From Amycolatopsis sp. NBC_00345 (GTDB taxonomy: Bacteria > Actinomycetota > Actinomycetes > Mycobacteriales > Pseudonocardiaceae): DNA of 64,000 bases. Position numbers and translations under genes: made by a program. Below the pieces are notes generated by a model, which saw nothing but the letters and a program-made list of their open reading frames with translations, was not told where the DNA came from and ran no database searches. Positions 17,212 through 25,880 of the stretch are shown here, in pieces. How positions within the stretch are numbered: the first letter of the stretch is position 1; each line of letters opens with the position of its first letter. The stretch covers positions 3,410,001 through 3,474,000 of the forward strand of contig NZ_CP107995.1 of the NCBI RefSeq assembly GCF_036116635.1, in the 5' to 3' direction.

Positions 17212-19020
17212 ATGCGTACCAGCAGGAACTTCAGAGCCGCGGTGTCGATCGGCCTGGTCGCCGGTCTCGCCCTGGTCTCCGCCGCGGCGCCGGGCTCGGC
17301 CCAGCCCGCGCGGCCGCTGCCCGCCAAACAGCCGGTCGCCGAGGGCTCGGGCGGCGCGGTCGTGTCCGACACCGCCGAGTCGACGCAGGCCGGCATCGAC
17401 GTCCTGCGCCGGGGCGGGACCGCCGCCGACGCCGCCGTCGCGGTGGCGTCCACGCTCGGCGTCACCGACCCGTACGTCGCCGGGCTGGGCGGTGGCGGCT
17501 ACTTCGTCTACTACGACGCGAAGACGAAGAAGATCTCCACCATCGACGGCCGCGAGACCACCCCCGCCGCCGACAGCCCGACGATGTTCATCGACCCGGC
17601 CACCGGCAAGCCCTACGCCTTCGAAACGGCCGTGGAGAGCGGCCGCTCGGTCGGCGTGCCCGGCATGCTCGCGACCTGGGAGCGCGCCCTGCAGCGGTGG
17701 GGCCGGTTCAGCCTCGCCGACAACCTGCGCCCCGCCGAGGCGGTCGCCGACCGCGGGTTCGTGGTCAACTCCGCCTTCGCCCAGCAGACCCAGCAGAACG
17801 CCGCGAAGCTCGGCCACTTCAGCTCCAGCGCGAAGCTGTTCCTGCCCGGCGGCAAGGTCCCGGAGGTCGGCTCCGTCCTGCGCAACCCCGACCTCGCCGA
17901 CACCTACCGGCAGATCGCCCGCCAGGGCACCGGCGCGTTCTACGGCGGCTCGATCGGCCGGGACGTGGTGAGCACCGTCCAGAACCCGCCGCTGGCGCCG
18001 AACGCCCCGATCCAGCGGATCACCGGGCCGATGCAGCTCTCCGACCTGCGGGCGTACCAGGCGCTCGACGGGACGCCGACGCACCTCAACTACCGCGGTT
18101 ACGACGTCTACAGCATGGCGCCGTCGTCCAGCGGCGGCATCACCGTCGGCGAATCACTCAACATCCTCGGCAACTTCGACCTCGCGAAGATGGACCGGGT
18201 CCAGGCCCTGCACCACTACCTGGAAGCCAGCCGGCTCGCCTTCGCCGACCGCAACCGCTACATCGGCGACGCGCGCTACGTGAACGTGCCGCAGCAGCAG
18301 CTGCTGTCGAAGTCCTTCGCGGCGACGCGGGCGTGCCAGATCGACCCGGCGAAGGCGGGCAAGAGCCCGGTCGCGCCCGGTGACCCGTACGCGCCGGGCG
18401 GTGGCTGCACGACCGTGCCCGCCGCTTCGTCGGACAGCAACGAGCAGCACACCAACCACTTCGTGGTCTCCGACCGCTGGGGCAACGTCGTGTCCTACAC
18501 GAACACGATCGAGCAGTCGGCCGGCAGCGGCATCACCGTGCCGGGGCGCGGGTTCCTGCTCAACAACGAGCTGACCGACTTCAACTTCGCCCCGACGCAG
18601 GGCAGCGCGCCCGACCCGAACCTGCCCGAGGGCGGGAAGCGGCCGCGGTCGAGCATGTCGCCCACGATCGTGCTGCAGGACGGGAAGCCGTTCCTCGCCG
18701 TCGGCTCGCCGGGCGGCGCGACCATCATCACCACGGTCCTGCAGGTGCTGGTGAACCGGCTCGACCTCGGCATGACCCTGCCGCAGGCGATCGCCGCGCC
18801 GCGGGCGTCCCAGCGCAACGCCGCGTCCAGCGACGCCGAGCCGGCGTTCATCGCCCAGTCCACGACTCCCGGGCTGCAGGCGCTCGGCCAGAGCTTCACC
18901 GACGTCGGCAGCATCGGCGTCGCGGCCGGGCTGGAGTTCCTGCCCCACGGCAAGATCCTCGCGGCGGGCGAGCCCTCCCGCCGCGGCGGCACGGCGGCGG
19001 CGGTGGTCTCCCGCCACTGA
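17212..19020 (+). CDS. ggt: Gamma-glutamyltranspeptidase
   Basis: The 602-residue exported precursor has a signal peptide ending near residue 30. The heavy-chain part has RGGTAADAAVAVASTLGVTDPYVAGLGGGGYF (67-98) with glutamate-binding RETTP (114-118). The autoprocessing nucleophile is Thr414 in QHTNHFVVSD, where most relatives have TTH. The light chain follows, with RPRSSMSPTIV and SPGG. GGT hydrolyses or transfers the gamma-glutamyl group of glutathione and related peptides outside the cell. ATG follows GGGAAGGGATGCTCC. Confidence 0.96.
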   Translation: MRTSRNFRAAVSIGLVAGLALVSAAAPGSAQPARPLPAKQPVAEGSGGAVVSDTAESTQAGIDVLRRGGTAADAAVAVASTLGVTDPYVAGLGGGGYFVYYDAKTKKISTIDGRETTPAADSPTMFIDPATGKPYAFETAVESGRSVGVPGMLATWERALQRWGRFSLADNLRPAEAVADRGFVVNSAFAQQTQQNAAKLGHFSSSAKLFLPGGKVPEVGSVLRNPDLADTYRQIARQGTGAFYGGSIGRDVVSTVQNPPLAPNAPIQRITGPMQLSDLRAYQALDGTPTHLNYRGYDVYSMAPSSSGGITVGESLNILGNFDLAKMDRVQALHHYLEASRLAFADRNRYIGDARYVNVPQQQLLSKSFAATRACQIDPAKAGKSPVAPGDPYAPGGGCTTVPAASSDSNEQHTNHFVVSDRWGNVVSYTNTIEQSAGSGITVPGRGFLLNNELTDFNFAPTQGSAPDPNLPEGGKRPRSSMSPTIVLQDGKPFLAVGSPGGATIITTVLQVLVNRLDLGMTLPQAIAAPRASQRNAASSDAEPAFIAQSTTPGLQALGQSFTDVGSIGVAAGLEFLPHGKILAAGEPSRRGGTAAAVVSRH

Positions 19021-19030
19021 CCCACAGGCC

Positions 19031-19068
19031 CGCCGTCCGGCCCGTAGCCCCGACCGGGCCGGACGGCG
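19031..19068 (+). terminator. Terminator after ggt
   Basis: CGCCGTCCGGCCCG (19031-19044) pairs perfectly with CGGGCCGGACGGCG (19055-19068) across a 10-nt loop, 10 nt after the stop. Confidence 0.75.
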
Positions 19069-19186
19069 ACCCGGCCCCGTCCGCCCGTGCGCCTCACCGG
19101 CCGCGGGCGGGCGGGGCCTTCCACGTCCGGCCCAGGTCGGGGGCGGTGCGGGAATAACCCGGCGGCACGCGGAGATTGCACCCCGC

Positions 19187-20224
19187 ATGAGAGCCGTCAC
19201 TTACCGGACGCCCGGTGGCCCCGAAGTCCTTGCACTGTCCACCCGCGAGCCCGCCGAACCCGGCGCCGGCGAGGTCCGGGTCCGCGTGGTGGTCTCCGCC
19301 GTGAACCCGACCGACTGGAAGCAGCGCCGGGGCTCGGGCGTGGTCACTGTGGACGAATCCGTGGAGACCGTGCCGAACCAGGACGGCGCGGGTGTCGTCG
19401 ACGCGATCGGGCCCGAGGTCACCGGCCTCGCCGTGGGCGACCGGGTCTGGGTGGTCCTCGCCGCCGCCCACGGCCCCGCGTCCGGCACCGCGCAGGAGTA
19501 CACGGTGCTGCCCGCCGAGCGTGTGGTGCCGCTGCCCGACAGCGTCGGGTTCGACGAGGGCGCGAGCTTCGGCATCCCGGGTCTCACCGCGCACCGCGCC
19601 CTGACCGTCGCCGAGGACGGCCCGGACCGGCTCGCGCCAGGTGCGCTCGAAGGCACCACGGTCCTGGTCGCCGGCGGCGCCGGCGCGGTGGGCAACTCCG
19701 CCATCCAGCTGGCGCGCTGGGCCGGGGCGACGGTGATCACCACGGTGAGCACCGAGGCGAAGGCCGAGCTCGCGCGGGCGGCCGGCGCCCACCACGTCCT
19801 GCGGTACACCGAGCCCGGCCTCGAGGACGCCATCAAGCGGCTCGCGCAGGGTGGAGTGGACCTGATCGTCGAGGTCGCCGCCGGGGCCAACGCCGAGCTG
19901 CACCCGCGGGTGCTGCGGCCCCGCGGCACCGTCGCGGTCTACGGGGACGACGGCGGGAACGGGACGGTGAGCCTTCCGTTCGGCCCCAACGTGTGGGCCA
20001 ACACGCGTTACCAGTTCCTGGTGCTCTACTCCGTGGGGACCGGGAAACTCCGCCTCGGCGCCGGAGCCGTCTCGGCCGCCATGGCCGACGGCGCCCTCGC
20101 CATCGGGGAGAAGACCGGGCTGCCGATCCACCGTTTCCCGTTGGAGGACACCGCGAAGGCCCACGCGGCGTCGGAGCAGGGCGCCGTCGGGAAGGTCCTG
20201 ATCGACGTCACCCCAGCCGGCTGA
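19187..20224 (+). CDS. MDR-family NADPH:quinone reductase-like protein
   Basis: The 345-residue zinc-independent medium-chain dehydrogenase/reductase starts MRAVTYRTPGGPEVL. It has the N-terminal GroES-like fold (NPTDWKQRRG, 40-49) and a nucleotide-binding AGGAGAVG at 162-169. No structural zinc Cys cluster is visible, which fits quinone oxidoreductases or enone reductases that use NADPH. The gene stands alone, with terminators on both sides. The substrate is not deducible. Confidence 0.9.
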   Translation: MRAVTYRTPGGPEVLALSTREPAEPGAGEVRVRVVVSAVNPTDWKQRRGSGVVTVDESVETVPNQDGAGVVDAIGPEVTGLAVGDRVWVVLAAAHGPASGTAQEYTVLPAERVVPLPDSVGFDEGASFGIPGLTAHRALTVAEDGPDRLAPGALEGTTVLVAGGAGAVGNSAIQLARWAGATVITTVSTEAKAELARAAGAHHVLRYTEPGLEDAIKRLAQGGVDLIVEVAAGANAELHPRVLRPRGTVAVYGDDGGNGTVSLPFGPNVWANTRYQFLVLYSVGTGKLRLGAGAVSAAMADGALAIGEKTGLPIHRFPLEDTAKAHAASEQGAVGKVLIDVTPAG

Positions 20225-20238
20225 GGGGCACCTCTGCC

Positions 20239-20273
20239 CCGGGTGGCCGGTACGAGGGGTGCCGGCCACCCGG
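20239..20273 (+). terminator. Terminator hairpin
   Basis: CCGGGTGGCCGG (20239-20250) pairs with CCGGCCACCCGG (20262-20273), 15 nt after the MDR stop. Confidence 0.7.
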
Positions 20274-20290
20274 AACCCGCTCCCGCGAAA

Positions 20291-20328
20291 AAGCCGCCTC
20301 CCCGGCAGCAGTTCCGGGGAGGCGGCTT
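20291..20328. terminator. Terminator between convergent genes
   Basis: AAGCCGCCTCCCCGG (20291-20305) pairs perfectly with 20314-20328. GGGTTTT follows on the plus strand and AAAA-type ends face the minus gene, so it works as a rho-independent terminator, perhaps in both directions. Confidence 0.85.
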
Positions 20329-20357
20329 GGGTTTTCGCGACGGATACGGTCAGCGGG

Positions 20358-22199
20358 TCACGGGTAGCTCGTGACGTTCACCGGCGTCGTGCCCGACGGC
20401 GTGACGTCGCCCGTGTCGTTGACGACGTGGGTGATCGTGCCCCGGTAGTTGAGCGAGACCGTGAGCAGGCTGTGCAGCTTCACCCCGGCGTTCTGCGGGA
20501 CCTCGAACGCGTGGGCGCTGGCCACCGCGGGGTTGGTGTCGAAGAAGCAGTAGCTGCCCAGGCCCCAGGCCTCGTGCGAGGTCACGTCCGGGCCGACCTT
20601 GTACGCCGCGTAGCCCGTGACCCCGGGCGCGGAATTCCACGAAGCCTGGTCCGGCACGTCGTAGGGCATCTCGTTCTGGAAGAAGATCGTCTTGCCGCCC
20701 TGGCCGTTCCAGACCACCTGGAACTTCTGGTAGTGCTCGACGAACAGCCCGGTCGCCTCGACGTTGTCGCCGTTGACGAGCACACCGGTGTCGGCGGTGT
20801 TGGTGGTCCAGCCGACCGTGCCCGGGTTGCCGTGGTCGGCGCGCCAGGCCCAGACGTGGTCGATGATCGTGTTGTTGCTGTTGACCACCAGGCTGGTGGT
20901 CGCCTTGCCGGCGATCTGCCCGCCGACGCGGAAGAACACGTCCTGCAGCGTGGTCGGGTCCTTCGAGTGGTCCGCGGACGCGCCCTCGTCGCCGACGGTC
21001 AGCAGGGACTTGGAGTTGGCCGTGCCCGCGTCGAACAGCAGGCCCTTGACGCGGACGCCGTCGACGTCGGCGACGTGCATGGCGTCCACGCCGTTGTCCG
21101 GCACCAGCGTCGGGTAGCCGACGCCGAGCACCACGGTGTCGGGCCGGGTCACGTTCAGCGTCTTGTCCAGGTGGTAGGTGCCCGGGGTGAAGAACAGGTT
21201 GCAGCCCGAGGAAAGCGCGTTGTTGATCGTGTCCGCGGTGTCGCCGGACTTGACCACGTAGAACTGGGTCATCGGCACCGAGTCGCCGGGCGTGCCGCCG
21301 TTCGCCCAGCTCGGGCCGGAGGCATTGGTGCGCAGCGCGGAGCGGAACACCTGATAGTTGCCGCTGTCATCGACGTAGAGATACGGCACGTCGCGCGAGA
21401 CCGGTGTGGTGTCCAATGTGGTCTCCGGCGGGCTCGGGAAAGTGTTCGCCGGCGCGCCTGTGGTGCCGGAGAAGACCATGTTCCAGACACCGCCGTCCCA
21501 GCTGCCCAGCGCCGAATCCCGCGTGTACCACTGCTGCTGCGAAATCGACGCGGCCTGGCCGGACACGCGCGTGTCGGCGATGTAGCCGCCGCTGGCGTAG
21601 CCGTAGCTCGCCGGGAAGAGCTGGAGCCCGCCCTTGATGTCCATCCGGCGGAACGGCGCCGCCTGCGAAACTGCCCACCGGTCGTTGCCGCTGCTGGGCG
21701 TGACCGCCATGTTCTCGGCCGAGCGCCAGAAGTTCTGCAGCGCGGAACCCTGGTCGGAGTCGTTGAACGCGTCCACGGTGATGTCACCGTTGATCTGCAC
21801 GTCATCCGGGTTCTTGCCCAGGCCCGCGACCGAGGTGTAGTAGCCGACGTTGTCGTGCACGCCGTAGGTGCCCGGCTTGAACAGGTGCGCCACGCGGCCC
21901 TCGGAGAACTGCGCGGTCTGGGTGTCCTTCTGGGCGTTGAAGTCCTTGTCGAGCTGCGCCTGGATCGTCGCGGCGGGCATGCTCGGGTCGAAGACGTGCA
22001 CGTTCGGGCCGAAGTCCGGCTGCGCGGGCTGACCGGAGCAGTCCGCCTGCGTAGCGTCGGCAGCCGGAGGCCGGTCGGCATCGGCCGCGGCGCCCGGGAT
22101 GCCCAGTCCCGCCGCGGCCAGCAGCGCCGTGGCGGTCAGGGCGACCGCGGCGATCGGGCCGCGCCGTCCGCGTAGTAACTGTCCAAAGGTCCGGTCCAC
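20358..22199 (-). CDS. Secreted parallel beta-helix protein
   Basis: The protein of about 613 residues starts at GTG 22199, where GGAGG is well placed and a signal peptide follows (RRGPIAAVALTATALLAAAG). The mature part has right-handed beta-helix character. FKPGTYGVHDNVGYYTSVAGLG and NLFFTPGTYHLDKTLNVTRPDTVVLGVGYPTL are typical rungs of pectate-lyase/GH55-like folds. Relatives in streptomycetes are often mislabelled adenylyl cyclase. It probably acts on or binds polysaccharide outside the cell; the reaction is unknown. A TTTGTTGT dyad lies 41-61 nt upstream of the start. Confidence 0.8.
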   Translation of the reverse strand: MDRTFGQLLRGRRGPIAAVALTATALLAAAGLGIPGAAADADRPPAADATQADCSGQPAQPDFGPNVHVFDPSMPAATIQAQLDKDFNAQKDTQTAQFSEGRVAHLFKPGTYGVHDNVGYYTSVAGLGKNPDDVQINGDITVDAFNDSDQGSALQNFWRSAENMAVTPSSGNDRWAVSQAAPFRRMDIKGGLQLFPASYGYASGGYIADTRVSGQAASISQQQWYTRDSALGSWDGGVWNMVFSGTTGAPANTFPSPPETTLDTTPVSRDVPYLYVDDSGNYQVFRSALRTNASGPSWANGGTPGDSVPMTQFYVVKSGDTADTINNALSSGCNLFFTPGTYHLDKTLNVTRPDTVVLGVGYPTLVPDNGVDAMHVADVDGVRVKGLLFDAGTANSKSLLTVGDEGASADHSKDPTTLQDVFFRVGGQIAGKATTSLVVNSNNTIIDHVWAWRADHGNPGTVGWTTNTADTGVLVNGDNVEATGLFVEHYQKFQVVWNGQGGKTIFFQNEMPYDVPDQASWNSAPGVTGYAAYKVGPDVTSHEAWGLGSYCFFDTNPAVASAHAFEVPQNAGVKLHSLLTVSLNYRGTITHVVNDTGDVTPSGTTPVNVTSYP

Positions 22200-22239
22200 G
22201 CCGTGACACCTCCGCCGTTGGGGATTCACCGACCACATA

Positions 22240-22260
22240 TTTGTTGTTCGCGACAACAAA
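22240..22260. promoter_or_regulatory. Candidate operator TTTGTTGT-N5-ACAACAAA
   Basis: The arms are perfect 8-bp inverted repeats in an AT-rich island 41 nt upstream of the beta-helix gene. The shape resembles ROK- or LacI-type operators that control sugar genes. No regulator of this kind is adjacent. Confidence 0.6.
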
Positions 22261-22372
22261 GTAGCTTCCAGGCCGAGATCCAACAGTCACGGTTGGGTAA
22301 CATTTGTCTGGACCAATGATCGAAAACGGACTCGCCTGAGGCGGGCGGGGCGGCTCGGTCGCGGCGGCAGGG

Positions 22373-22548
22373 TCAGGGCAGCGCCGAGGAGACGTACGCC
22401 GCGGCGGCGGAGATGATCGGGTACCGCGCTTCGCGCGTCGTAGCCCACGCGGTCGGTCAGGATCGCGATGACCAGCGGCTTCCCCGGACGGCCAGGCGAT
22501 CGCGACGTCGCCGGCCCGGCATGCCGGCCGCGCGGAGATCGCGTTCAC
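22373..22548 (-). pseudogene. Remnant of a class A beta-lactamase C-terminus
   Basis: Read in shifting frames, this stretch gives GDVAIAWPSG, then KPLVIAILTDRVGYDA, then YPIISAAAAYVSSALP and a stop (TGA at 22373). That order and wording match the end of class A serine beta-lactamases (NDVAVxWPPGRxPLVIAxLT...). At least two frameshifts separate the pieces. The rest of the gene, including the SxxK, SDN and KTG motifs, is absent. The neighbouring nitroreductase start now occupies the upstream side. Confidence 0.55.
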
Positions 22549-22595
22549 CCGGCCCGGCGGGAATAGTCACCGTCCGCATGGGGTTGACTGCGGGC

Positions 22596-23030
22596 ATGGC
22601 CGATGAGAAAGCCGAGTTCAGCCCCATGGGCTGGGTTCAGGACCAGACGAAAACGATCCTCGAGACCGGCACCACGGAGGGCCTGCACGTGGCCGGGTCG
22701 CCGATCGTGCTGCTGACCTTGCGGGGCGCGAAGTCCGGCAAGCTGCGCTACACCCCGGTGATGCGCGTGGAGCACGACGGCAGCTACGCCGTGGTCGCCT
22801 CCAAGGGCGGCGCGGACGAGCACCCGGTCTGGTACCACAACATCAAGGCGTACCCCGAGTTCCCGCTGCAGGACGGGACCGTGACCAAGGACTACGTGGC
22901 CCGCGAAGTCGAGGGTGACGAGCGCGCCGCGTGGTGGGAGCGCTCCGTCGCGGCGTACCCCCCGTACGCCGATTACCAGAAGAAGACCGATCGTCAGATC
23001 CCGGTCTTCGTGCTCGAGCCCAAGGCCTGA
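22596..23030 (+). CDS. Ddn-like F420-dependent nitroreductase (DUF385)
   Basis: The 144-residue protein shows the split-barrel Ddn pattern: GAKSGKLRYTPVMRVEHDGSYAVVASKGGADEHPVWYHN (about 45-85), then a REVEGDERAAWWERSVAAYPPYADYQ block near the end. Deazaflavin-dependent nitroreductases use F420H2 to reduce quinones or nitro groups. ATG 22596 gives the family length; an upstream in-frame ATG at 22578 is possible. The Shine-Dalgarno is weak. The gene abuts the decayed beta-lactamase tail. Confidence 0.92.
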   Translation: MADEKAEFSPMGWVQDQTKTILETGTTEGLHVAGSPIVLLTLRGAKSGKLRYTPVMRVEHDGSYAVVASKGGADEHPVWYHNIKAYPEFPLQDGTVTKDYVAREVEGDERAAWWERSVAAYPPYADYQKKTDRQIPVFVLEPKA

Positions 23031-23042
23031 TCCCGGCCGCGG

Positions 23043-23072
23043 CCCCGCCGCCCCTGACCGGGGCCGGCGGGG
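23043..23072. terminator. Terminator between convergent genes
   Basis: CCCCGCCGCCCC and GGGGCCGGCGGGG form a GC-rich stem with a one-base bulge just after the nitroreductase stop. Confidence 0.6.
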
Positions 23073-23123
23073 TTCGCCGTACCGGCCCGTGAACCGGGCG
23101 CCCCCGAAGTCACCGCGCGGCCG

Positions 23124-23444
23124 CTAGGACGAGCCGAACCAGCCGCTGTAGTGGTTCGCGTGCCGTGGCCTCGGTGCCGGCGCCTGCCGGGGGATGCGCT
23201 TCGGCAGGCTGTGCCGCGGGATGACCAGCGTGTCCTGGTCGAGCCACCGCGGGAAGCACTTCGCGCACCGTTGGCAGCCGGGGCCGTCGGCGTCCAATGT
23301 GCACACCGCGCCGCACGCGGCGATGCCGAACACCTTGCCGTCCACCCGCAACTGGTCCGAGCCGCCGTAGACGTCGTGCAGCACGCCGCAGTGCAATACC
23401 GCGCGCCACACCCCGCTTTCGACCCGCTCTCTGGTTTTCCCCAT
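23124..23444 (-). CDS. Small Cys-rich protein, unknown
   Basis: This is a protein of about 106 residues (MGKTRERVESGVWRAVLHCG). It has a compact Cys cluster CGAVCTLDADGPGCQRCAKCFP, suggesting zinc binding, and a basic Pro-rich tail. The nearer ATG is used; an in-frame TTG lies 18 nt upstream. No family is recognised. It is unlinked in function to its neighbours as far as can be seen. Confidence 0.6.
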   Translation of the reverse strand: MGKTRERVESGVWRAVLHCGVLHDVYGGSDQLRVDGKVFGIAACGAVCTLDADGPGCQRCAKCFPRWLDQDTLVIPRHSLPKRIPRQAPAPRPRHANHYSGWFGSS

Positions 23445-23787
23445 TTCCCTGCCTGCAATCAACGGCGCGACCCGGCGGCGGCGTGATATTGGAATAATCG
23501 CCGTGCCCGCGCGCTACGGTCCTTGTCCGATAACCGTTGGTGAACGGCGGCCTAAATCCCCGGGAAAACTGTGGTTTCCGGAACTGGCCTGCAAAGATCA
23601 TCGTTCACGCGGTTACCCCCTCAACGGTCGATACCGCCCCAGAATCGCCCATGAGCAGGACCGTGGGTACCTCCTAATGGGGCTCTCTTCGCTGGTCGGC
23701 GCCATTTATTCCGATAGCACGAACCCGGGCCGAGAGACAGGGGCTTTACTCCGTTCGCGAATGAGTGAACGGGCCCGGAAGTCGCGG
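23445..23787. other. 343-bp gap, less GC-rich
   Basis: The stretch is visibly richer in A/T than its surroundings and has no frame with coding bias. It probably carries the promoter of the Cys-rich gene. No repeat or RNA structure was recognised. Confidence 0.5.
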
Positions 23788-24480
23788 TCAGAGCGCGACC
23801 GGCGCGGCCTGGACGGTGCAGCCGCCGATGCCGCCGGCGTCCAGCTCGGCGCGGCGGCGTTCGGCCTCATCGCGGGTGAGGTGGACGCTGAAGACGGACG
23901 GCTCGGGGTGCTCGCCGACCACGACGTAGACGTACCGGTACCGCGCCCGGTCCACGACCGGCCGCTCCCCCGCGGCGAGCACGGCGGCCAGCTCCTCGAC
24001 GCCGGCCATGGGCGTGCCGAAGCCCCCGTTCACCCCGAACAGCGCGGTATCCGCCCACGGCGCCGCGGCCGGGGGCACCCGCGACGGGCCGGCGAAGTGA
24101 CTCGGCTCGCCGAGGTCGGTGTCCTCATGCCAGCCGACGGCCTCGGCGAAGACGTAGTCGGTGGCCCCGCCACCCGGCTCCAGGACCAGGCACCGGGCGG
24201 TGTCACGGATCCCGGGCGTCCCGGCCCGGATCGCGGTCTCCTCGGCCACGGTGGCGCAGCGGATCCGCAGCCCGTCGTACCGGCTGCGCACCTTCATCAG
24301 GTCGACCGGCTTGAACAGCACGTCGACCCGGGTGGGCCGGTCCGGGGCCACGGTGCCGCGCAGGAGCAGCTGCCGGTGGCTGCTGGTGTAGTCCCACACC
24401 TCGAAAACCCGGTCCGAGCGGTACAGCTCCGCCCCGGGGAGGAACTCCCCGTCCTGATTCAGCCACGCGTCGACGGTCAT
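23788..24480 (-). CDS. Hypothetical protein
   Basis: The 230-residue protein starts MTVDAWLNQDGEFLPGAELY. The N-terminal half has regular beta strands (RVFEVWDYTSSHRQLLLRG, TRVDVLFKPVDLMKVR), a pattern seen in uncharacterised actinobacterial proteins. The C-terminus ends in a short helical RDEAERRRAELD region. The start is supported by TACTAT 8 nt before the ATG, suggesting a leaderless transcript. I recognise no named family. A terminator separates it from tmsB upstream. Confidence 0.7.
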   Translation of the reverse strand: MTVDAWLNQDGEFLPGAELYRSDRVFEVWDYTSSHRQLLLRGTVAPDRPTRVDVLFKPVDLMKVRSRYDGLRIRCATVAEETAIRAGTPGIRDTARCLVLEPGGGATDYVFAEAVGWHEDTDLGEPSHFAGPSRVPPAAAPWADTALFGVNGGFGTPMAGVEELAAVLAAGERPVVDRARYRYVYVVVGEHPEPSVFSVHLTRDEAERRRAELDAGGIGGCTVQAAPVAL

Positions 24481-24540
24481 AAGTGTCCATAGTAGACACC
24501 CGACCGCGGCGGAACCGGGACAGCCCGGCTCATCTGAGCC

Positions 24541-24576
24541 GTCCGCCGCCTGGCACAAACGTTCCAGGCGGCGGAC
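24541..24576 (-). terminator. Terminator after tmsB
   Basis: Arms 24541-24553 and 24564-24576 (GTCCGCCGCCTGG / CCAGGCGGCGGAC) pair perfectly over 13 bp with a 10-nt loop, 8 nt past the tmsB stop. Confidence 0.8.
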
Positions 24577-24583
24577 CCCGGTC

Positions 24584-25849
24584 TCAGACGCCCCAGTCCG
24601 GCCGCAGCGGCACGTGCGCTTCGCCGCCCGGCTCGACCTTCACGCCGAGGACCTGGTGCAGCTCGATCTCCCGGCGTTCGAAGGCGAGCCGGCAGGCGGC
24701 CATGTACAGCGCCCACACCCGGCTGCGGCCCGCGCCCGCCTCGGCCACGGCCTCGTCCCAGTGCTCGTCGAGGTTCGCGCACCAGCCGGCGAGCGTGGAC
24801 GCGTAGTGCTCGCGGAGGTTCTCCGAGTGCCGGACCTCCAAGCCGCTGTCGTGCATGGCCGTGACGATCTCGCCGACGGCCTCCAGCTCGCCGTCGGGGA
24901 AGACGTAGCGGTCGATGAACCCGCGCGAGTGGTGCGCGACGCTCGTGTCCGGGTTCGTGATGCAGTGGTTCAGCAGCCGGCCGCCCGGCTTCAGCCGCTT
25001 GGCCAGGAACGCGAAGTACGAGTCCAGGTTCCGCGCGCCGATGTGCTCGGTCAGCCCGATCGAGGAGATCGCGTCGAAGTCCGTCTCGGTGATGTCGCGG
25101 TAGTCGGAGTGGCGGACCTCGGCGCGGTCGGACAGCCCCTTGGCGACGATGTCCTCCTGCGCCCAGCTCGCCTGCTCCCGCGACAGCGTCACGCCGAGGA
25201 CGGTGACGCCGTAGTGCTCCGCCGCGTGCTCGGCCATGCCGCCCCAGCCGCAGCCGACGTCGAGCACCCGCATGCCCGGCTTCAGCGCGAGCTTGCGGCA
25301 GACGAGGTCGAACTTGTTCGCCTGCGCCTCTTCCAGCGACGCCTCCGCCTTGGGGAAAACGGCGCAGGTGTAGGCCATCGACGGGCCGAGCACCAGCTCG
25401 TAGAACCGGTTGGACACGTCGTAGTGGTTCGCGATCGCGCTGCTGTCGCGCGCCTTCGAGTGCCGAAGTCCTTGCACAGTACGGCGAAGCCGGCTCGGCA
25501 GCTCCTCGACGGGCGGCGGCACGCGGCGCAGGTGCGTCGAGCCGAGCTTGCGCAGCAGCCAGACGCGGTCGGCCGTGGTCAGCTGGTCGACCTGGGCGGC
25601 CAGCGCGTGCAACGCCGTGTACAAGTCGCCCTTGACGTCCAGCGCGCCCGCCACGTACGCGCGGGCGAGGCCGAGGTCCCCCGGCGAGGACATCAGGTAC
25701 GTCAGCGCCAGCGGGGAGCGCACCTCGATCGCCACCGGGGCGTCCTCGGGACCGCTGCGGCTGCCGTCGTAGGCCGTGATCGACACCCCGGCGCTCGGGC
25801 CGAGCAGCCGGGTGAAGACCTCGCCGACCGGGGTCGTGACCTTGTTCAT
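24584..25849 (-). CDS. tmsB: Cfa-type fatty acid methyltransferase TmsB
   Basis: The 421-residue SAM-dependent methyltransferase belongs to the cyclopropane synthase family. NHYDVSNRFYELVLG (141-155) is the acyl-binding signature, VLDVGCGWGG (195-204) the SAM site and GLTEHIG the helix with the active-site Glu. Its partner upstream (gap 31 nt) is an FAD oxidoreductase, the arrangement known for tmsA-tmsB. TmsB methylates the delta-9 double bond of phospholipid oleate to 10-methylene stearate, which TmsA reduces to 10-methylstearate (tuberculostearate). The pairing makes this role more likely than cyclopropane formation. Confidence 0.9.
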   Translation of the reverse strand: MNKVTTPVGEVFTRLLGPSAGVSITAYDGSRSGPEDAPVAIEVRSPLALTYLMSSPGDLGLARAYVAGALDVKGDLYTALHALAAQVDQLTTADRVWLLRKLGSTHLRRVPPPVEELPSRLRRTVQGLRHSKARDSSAIANHYDVSNRFYELVLGPSMAYTCAVFPKAEASLEEAQANKFDLVCRKLALKPGMRVLDVGCGWGGMAEHAAEHYGVTVLGVTLSREQASWAQEDIVAKGLSDRAEVRHSDYRDITETDFDAISSIGLTEHIGARNLDSYFAFLAKRLKPGGRLLNHCITNPDTSVAHHSRGFIDRYVFPDGELEAVGEIVTAMHDSGLEVRHSENLREHYASTLAGWCANLDEHWDEAVAEAGAGRSRVWALYMAACRLAFERREIELHQVLGVKVEPGGEAHVPLRPDWGV

Positions 25850-25880
25850 GTTCGTTCTCTCTCTTCTCAGGCCGGTGGGG

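Noticed and set aside
24584..25849. Plain cyclopropane-fatty-acid synthase
   Set aside because: The adjacent long FAD oxidoreductase points to the TmsB-type methyltransferase, although cyclopropane synthesis cannot be fully excluded from sequence.
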